DNA from: Alphaproteobacteria bacterium
GTDB taxonomy: Bacteria; Pseudomonadota; Alphaproteobacteria; Sphingomonadales; Kordiimonadaceae
DNA: 64,000 nucleotides
Direction of reading: 5' to 3'
Assembly: GCA_006226495.1 (NCBI GenBank)
Contig: SBGU01000049.1
Location: 1-64,000, forward strand
Below, in pieces: positions 60,600 through 64,000 of the stretch. The notes below the pieces were generated by a model. The model did no database searches, was not told the origin of the DNA, and was given only the letters and a program-made list of their open reading frames with translations. A program made the position numbers and the translations under genes. Within the stretch, counting starts at the first letter, position 1. Each line of letters begins with the position of its first letter.

Positions 60600-61484
60600 C
60601 TACATCAGGTCCAGAAGCGCGCGCCGCACGGTAATGCGGGCGGTCAGCATGGTCACGACACCGGACAGAACCGGCAAAAGCGCAAGCCAGGCCAGGCTCG
60701 AGGCCGCTGGCAGGCTGGCCTGAATGAGGCCCTGGCCCATGTCGTCCGCAAGCCGGATCAGGATATAGAGGGTCAGCCCCGCCATCAGCACACCAAACAG
60801 GCCGCCTTTCAGGCCGTGCGCCAGATAGCGTTCGTCAAACGCCTGCGAAATGGTGCGGTCCTCGGCGCCCATCAGATGCATGATCTCGATACTTTCCCGG
60901 TGGGTCGCAAGCCCCGCCCGGCAGCCGAAAATAACGATGGCGACGGTACAAAGCACCACCATCACCACGATGCCCGCGAGAAGGAGGCGCACTACGGCGG
61001 CCAGGTTCAGGATCTGGGTCATCCAGGCTTGATGGTCATCCAGCCGGGCGCCGGACGCTGTGGCCATCAGCCGTTCGCCCAGCCCCTTGATATTGACGGC
61101 ATCAGGCGCGGTCAGCTTTACCTCAATGAGGGTCGGCAAGGGCAGGCCGGTATCGGTCGGAATTTCACCCAGCCAGGGGGACAGGAGCGCTATCACGTCC
61201 GCGTCTGCCATCACGCTGGCTTCGGCCACACCCGGTGTCGCCCGCAACAGTCTGAGCGCGTCTTCGGTCTGGGCCTTGCGCACCATCGGGTCGTCGACCA
61301 CAATCTGCACCGACAGATTCGAGGTCAGCCCCGCGCTCCAGCGTTCAAGGCCGCGGCCCAGCGCCAGGGCCGATGTCAGCGACAGGGCGCACAGGAACAG
61401 CATCACCCCGATGACCCAGGGCAGCAGGCCTTCGCGCTGGTTCTGCTTTGGCAGGAACTGGAGTGTACGGCCCCACATGCTCAT
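60600..61484 (-). CDS. ftsX: Cell division protein FtsX
   Basis: The 294-residue protein has an N-terminal helix, a periplasmic loop, and three C-terminal helices (LLLAGIVVMVVLCTVAIVIFG; GGLFGVLMAGLTLYILIRL; ASSLAWLALLPVLSGVVTMLTARITVRRALLDLM). That is the FtsX layout. With FtsE it regulates amidase activation at the division septum. Its start overlaps the ftsE stop codon. The segment between helices one and two carries DADVIALLSPWLGEIP. Confidence 0.9.
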   Translation of the reverse strand: MSMWGRTLQFLPKQNQREGLLPWVIGVMLFLCALSLTSALALGRGLERWSAGLTSNLSVQIVVDDPMVRKAQTEDALRLLRATPGVAEASVMADADVIALLSPWLGEIPTDTGLPLPTLIEVKLTAPDAVNIKGLGERLMATASGARLDDHQAWMTQILNLAAVVRLLLAGIVVMVVLCTVAIVIFGCRAGLATHRESIEIMHLMGAEDRTISQAFDERYLAHGLKGGLFGVLMAGLTLYILIRLADDMGQGLIQASLPAASSLAWLALLPVLSGVVTMLTARITVRRALLDLM

Positions 61485-62173
61485 GCTGCCGCCTCCGGGT
61501 CCAGGGGCGTGCCGCCGGCAATCATGTTCAGCTCACCTTTGTCGAGGCGCATAATCGGCGCGCCGATCATGCGCACCAGGTCCTCGTCGTGGGTCGCGAC
61601 CACCGTGGTGGTGCCGATCTTGTTCAGTTCCACGAACAGGTGCATCAGGCGGCGCGACATGTCGGGGTCCACGTTGCCTGTGGGTTCGTCGGCGACCAGA
61701 AGGTCGGGTTTGTTGATCACGGCGCGGGCGATGGCGACACGCTGTTTTTCACCGCCCGACAGGGTGGCCGGGCGCGCATGCATGCGGTCCTCAAGGCCGA
61801 CCCAGCTCAGGAGCTCTTCGACATGGTCGGCAACCTGGGCTTTCTTCGCGCCCTGAATGCGCAAGGGCAGCGCCACATTCTCAAAGGCGGTCAGATGGTC
61901 AAACAGGCGGAAATCCTGGAACACGACCCCGATGCGGCGCCTCAGCCGCGGCAGCGCGCCGCGTTCGAGGGTCGCAAGGTCGCGTCCGAAAAAATTGACA
62001 AGGCCGCGGCTCGGGCGATGTGCAAGATACAGCAGTTTCAGCAGAGTCGTCTTGCCCGCGCCCGACGGCCCGGTCAGGAAATGAAACGATCCGCGGTCGA
62101 GGGAAAAGCTGATGTCGCGCAGGACTTCGGTACCCATCCCGTACCGCATGCCGACATTTTCGAATGTAATCAT
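61481..62173 (-). CDS. ftsE: Cell division ATP-binding protein FtsE
   Basis: This 230-residue ATPase shows MITFENVGMRYG at the start, Walker A LTGPSGAGKTTLLKLLYL, the signature LSGGEKQRVAIARAV, Walker B LLVADEPTGNVDPDMS and the H-loop VVATHDEDLV. These are specific for FtsE. ATG 62173 follows AGGAGCGG; the longer frame upstream is not supported. It starts the operon ftsE-ftsX-ydcF-DUF2125. Confidence 0.95.
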   Translation of the reverse strand: MITFENVGMRYGMGTEVLRDISFSLDRGSFHFLTGPSGAGKTTLLKLLYLAHRPSRGLVNFFGRDLATLERGALPRLRRRIGVVFQDFRLFDHLTAFENVALPLRIQGAKKAQVADHVEELLSWVGLEDRMHARPATLSGGEKQRVAIARAVINKPDLLVADEPTGNVDPDMSRRLMHLFVELNKIGTTTVVATHDEDLVRMIGAPIMRLDKGELNMIAGGTPLDPEAAA

Positions 62174-62269
62174 AACCGCTCCTGCTTGCCCCGGCGCAGA
62201 ATTGCACAGGACGTCCGTACAGTCCAGAGGTGCCCCCGCCTGTACCGGAACGGGACATATCACGGAGGC

Positions 62270-62297
62270 TTGTGTTTTTTTCGAGCTTTCCTATACA
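62270..62297 (+). promoter_or_regulatory. Promoter of the zinc-ribbon gene
   Basis: TTGTGT (62270-62275) and TATACA (62292-62297) are 16 bases apart, about 70 bases before the start codon at 62367. A T-rich run lies in the spacer. Confidence 0.45.
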
Positions 62298-62366
62298 CTT
62301 GGGCCGTTTCGTGGCATATGGTTGGGGGAAGAAAATCATCAACCGCCCTGATATCTGGACTGATGT

Positions 62367-63482
62367 ATGATCCTTGTTTGTCCTTCGTGTAGCGCAAATT
62401 TCAAAATACCCGACGGTGCCATTCCGCCGGAAGGCCGAAAGGTGCGCTGTGCCAAGTGCAAACACAGTTGGCACGCCACGCCGAAACAGGTGCTGAAGCC
62501 GCAGCCGCAAGCTCGGCCCGCCCCGGTGCGCCGGCCCGTGCCGCCCGTTGGTGGCCGTGTGCCGCCGGCCGCCGCGCGTTCGATGGTGGCAGACGATGCC
62601 GGACTGGCCGCGCGCACCGCACAGATGCGCCGCACCCTCGATGAAGCGCCGCCACCGCCGCCCGCGCACATGGACGACCCGTTCGACGACGAGGGCCCAC
62701 GACCGGCGGCTGCGAAAAAACCTGCTGCCGCCGATTTTGAGCCCGGTGACGACTTTGGCGTTGGCGCCGTGCTCCGCGAAAAGCTGGCCCATGATGCTGT
62801 CGAAGAAGACTTCGAGCATGACCGTGCGCGCGAAGAGACCGACCCTGACGGCGATGATTATGACGACGCCGAAGACGGCGAAGCCTATGACGAGGATGAT
62901 TTCCTGGCCCGCCGCCGCGCCGAACAGCGGCGCGATGCCGAACGCGGCGCGCTCGCGCGCCAGCGCCGGATTGTCACGGTCGGCTGGGCGCTTCTGATGG
63001 TGTTCATCCTGTCGGTCCTTTATGTGCTGGTGTTCATGCAGGACACCCTGAAAGAAAGCTGGCCCGCCAGCCGCGGTTTCTACAGCCTGTTCGAAGGTTC
63101 GTCCGACATTGAACGTTTCCGGCCCGCAGAGGGTGAAACCCTCACCAAGCCGATCACCGAAGAAGAGGTCTATGTGCGTGCCTCGCTTGATCCGCCCACG
63201 GTGGAGGAACGCGAAGGCCAGATGGCGCTTGTGCTTCGGGGCTATGTTGAAAATACCGGCAACCGCGCCGCCAACGTGCCGCGGCTCCTGATCGAGATCA
63301 AGGATGGCCGGGGGCGTGTACTTGATAGCTGGACCTTCGATCCGCCGGGCCTGGTGATCCGCCGGGGGGCCAAACTGGCGTTCGAACAGAGCCGCAGCCC
63401 GATCCCGACTGGCGCCGCCACCGCCGAGGTGAAAGTGCTCGAGGGTACCAAATCGTCGACCGAAGCGGCGGAGGCCCCCTGA
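62367..63482 (+). CDS. MJ0042-type zinc-ribbon / DUF3426 membrane protein
   Basis: This 371-residue protein starts MILVCPSCSANFKIPDGAIPPEGRKVRCAKCKHSW, the MJ0042 zinc ribbon with two Cys-x-x-Cys pairs (given here as a landmark: C5, C8, C28, C31). A long Pro/Ala- and then Asp/Glu-rich linker follows to residue 195, then one membrane helix (WALLMVFILSVLYVLVFMQD) and a periplasmic DUF3426 domain with VLRGYVENTGNRAANVPRLLIEIKD. Function unknown. It faces ftsE and is co-translated with the next gene. Confidence 0.85.
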   Translation: MILVCPSCSANFKIPDGAIPPEGRKVRCAKCKHSWHATPKQVLKPQPQARPAPVRRPVPPVGGRVPPAAARSMVADDAGLAARTAQMRRTLDEAPPPPPAHMDDPFDDEGPRPAAAKKPAAADFEPGDDFGVGAVLREKLAHDAVEEDFEHDRAREETDPDGDDYDDAEDGEAYDEDDFLARRRAEQRRDAERGALARQRRIVTVGWALLMVFILSVLYVLVFMQDTLKESWPASRGFYSLFEGSSDIERFRPAEGETLTKPITEEEVYVRASLDPPTVEEREGQMALVLRGYVENTGNRAANVPRLLIEIKDGRGRVLDSWTFDPPGLVIRRGAKLAFEQSRSPIPTGAATAEVKVLEGTKSSTEAAEAP

Positions 63483-64000
63483 TGCATTATTTCTTCGACT
63501 GGGACAGGGCGGGCGACGCGCACCATGGCGTGGAGCCGGTGTTCACAAGCGACGAGATCGTTGCCCGGGTCGAGGAGCTTGCCGCCCAACTGGTGCGCTG
63601 GTTCGATGAAGAACCGGTCGCACAGGTGGTGATGAACGGTGCCATGATGTTCGCCGCCGACCTGACCCGTGCCATGTCAGCCCGCGGCTGCGTGATGGAA
63701 ATGGATTTCATCCATGTCAAGAAGGACCGGCGCAAGGACAAGGTGGATCTTGTTGCCGCGTCAGAATTGCCGGTCGAGGGCCGCGAGGTGCTGGTGATTG
63801 ATGATATTTTCGAAAATGGCCGCACCCTGTCGTTTGCGCGCGACTATTTCATGGCGCAGGGCGCGCAATCGGTTACAAGCGTTGTGTTGCTTGACAAAAG
63901 CTGTGGCCGCGAGACTAATATCAAACCTGATTTCATCGGTTTCGAGTGCCCCGATATTTTTGTTATCGGATATGGAATGGACATTGCATACAGGTACAGG
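63482..64000 (+). CDS. hpt: Hypoxanthine phosphoribosyltransferase-like protein, 3-prime end cut off
   Basis: This gene starts at ATG 63482, overlapping the previous stop by one base (TGATG), and runs off the window after 173 codons; full-length relatives are about 180 residues. The PRPP-binding loop is clear in EVLVIDDIFENGRTLSFARDYF (two acidic residues plus Gly-Arg-Thr), and VVMNGAMMFAADLTRAM and FECPDIFVIGYGMDIAYRYR complete the pattern. It salvages hypoxanthine or guanine. Confidence 0.85.
   Translation, partial: MHYFFDWDRAGDAHHGVEPVFTSDEIVARVEELAAQLVRWFDEEPVAQVVMNGAMMFAADLTRAMSARGCVMEMDFIHVKKDRRKDKVDLVAASELPVEGREVLVIDDIFENGRTLSFARDYFMAQGAQSVTSVVLLDKSCGRETNIKPDFIGFECPDIFVIGYGMDIAYRYR

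Overview
This window looks like a chromosomal segment of a high-GC alphaproteobacterium. The case rests on gene content and order: dnaX-ybaB-recR with a small SRP RNA just upstream, ftsE-ftsX divergent from an MJ0042 zinc-ribbon gene, metX-metW divergent from hisC-tyrC, a dapD-dapE pair, PhaR, DUF2336 and DUF2125 proteins, and a perfect TTAA-N7-TTAA CtrA-type box. The order cannot be fixed by eye; Kordiimonadales or a neighbouring group is only a guess. No rRNA, tRNA, CRISPR array, prophage or intact insertion sequence was seen, and nearly all of the DNA is coding.

Layout. 1-18 kb holds envelope and general-metabolism genes: an MFS exporter, a DUF547 protein, a ZntB/MscS pair, an HGSNAT-like acyltransferase, a Bax inhibitor-1 homologue, an ABC exporter (ATPase plus FtsX-type permease) divergent from a TesA-like esterase, ThpR, PhoD, then a cluster of protein- and metabolite-repair genes (fructosamine/ribulosamine kinase, low-molecular-weight phosphatase, sirtuin, pterin dehydratase, NudC). 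18-24 kb is SRP RNA, dnaX, ybaB, recR with two accessory genes between ybaB and recR, then a translationally coupled tail. 24-31 kb has dapE-dapD, a HAD nucleotidase, a GGDEF protein coupled to a DUF2336 protein, and argB. 31-43 kb is mixed: YhhN, an LplT-like carrier, a cation diffusion facilitator, an aspartoacylase-like protein, hemH, a PCu(A)C copper chaperone, proline iminopeptidase, and a striking set of two nucleotidyltransferase-like paralogues around a CDP-glycerol glycerophosphotransferase-like protein plus a HAD-IB phosphatase. 43-47 kb is a complete Mla-type lipid transport operon (permease with STAS-like N terminus, ATPase, MCE protein, auxiliary lipoprotein). 48-51 kb is a polyhydroxyalkanoate locus (PhaR, a 52-residue microprotein, a PhaC-like Cys-nucleophile hydrolase, a methyltransferase). 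52-55 kb contains rraA, a degenerate REP-associated transposase (RAYT) and an AraC regulator. 55-64 kb is amino-acid biosynthesis (metW, metX, hisC, tyrC), the ftsE-ftsX-ydcF-DUF2125 operon, and a zinc-ribbon gene coupled to a phosphoribosyltransferase cut by the window end.

The strongest candidates for new biology are: the RAYT-like protein that has lost both its HUH histidines and its nucleophile tyrosine yet keeps an intact reading frame, with two perfect palindromes upstream; the putative nucleotide-activated phosphopolyol module at 38-42 kb; the microprotein overlapping the PhaC-like gene next to PhaR; a cysteine-rich small protein divergent from ferrochelatase; and the phosphatase-kinase pair that fits a protein deglycation pathway. 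All functional calls come from reading motifs and gene order by eye; no database search or alignment was run.
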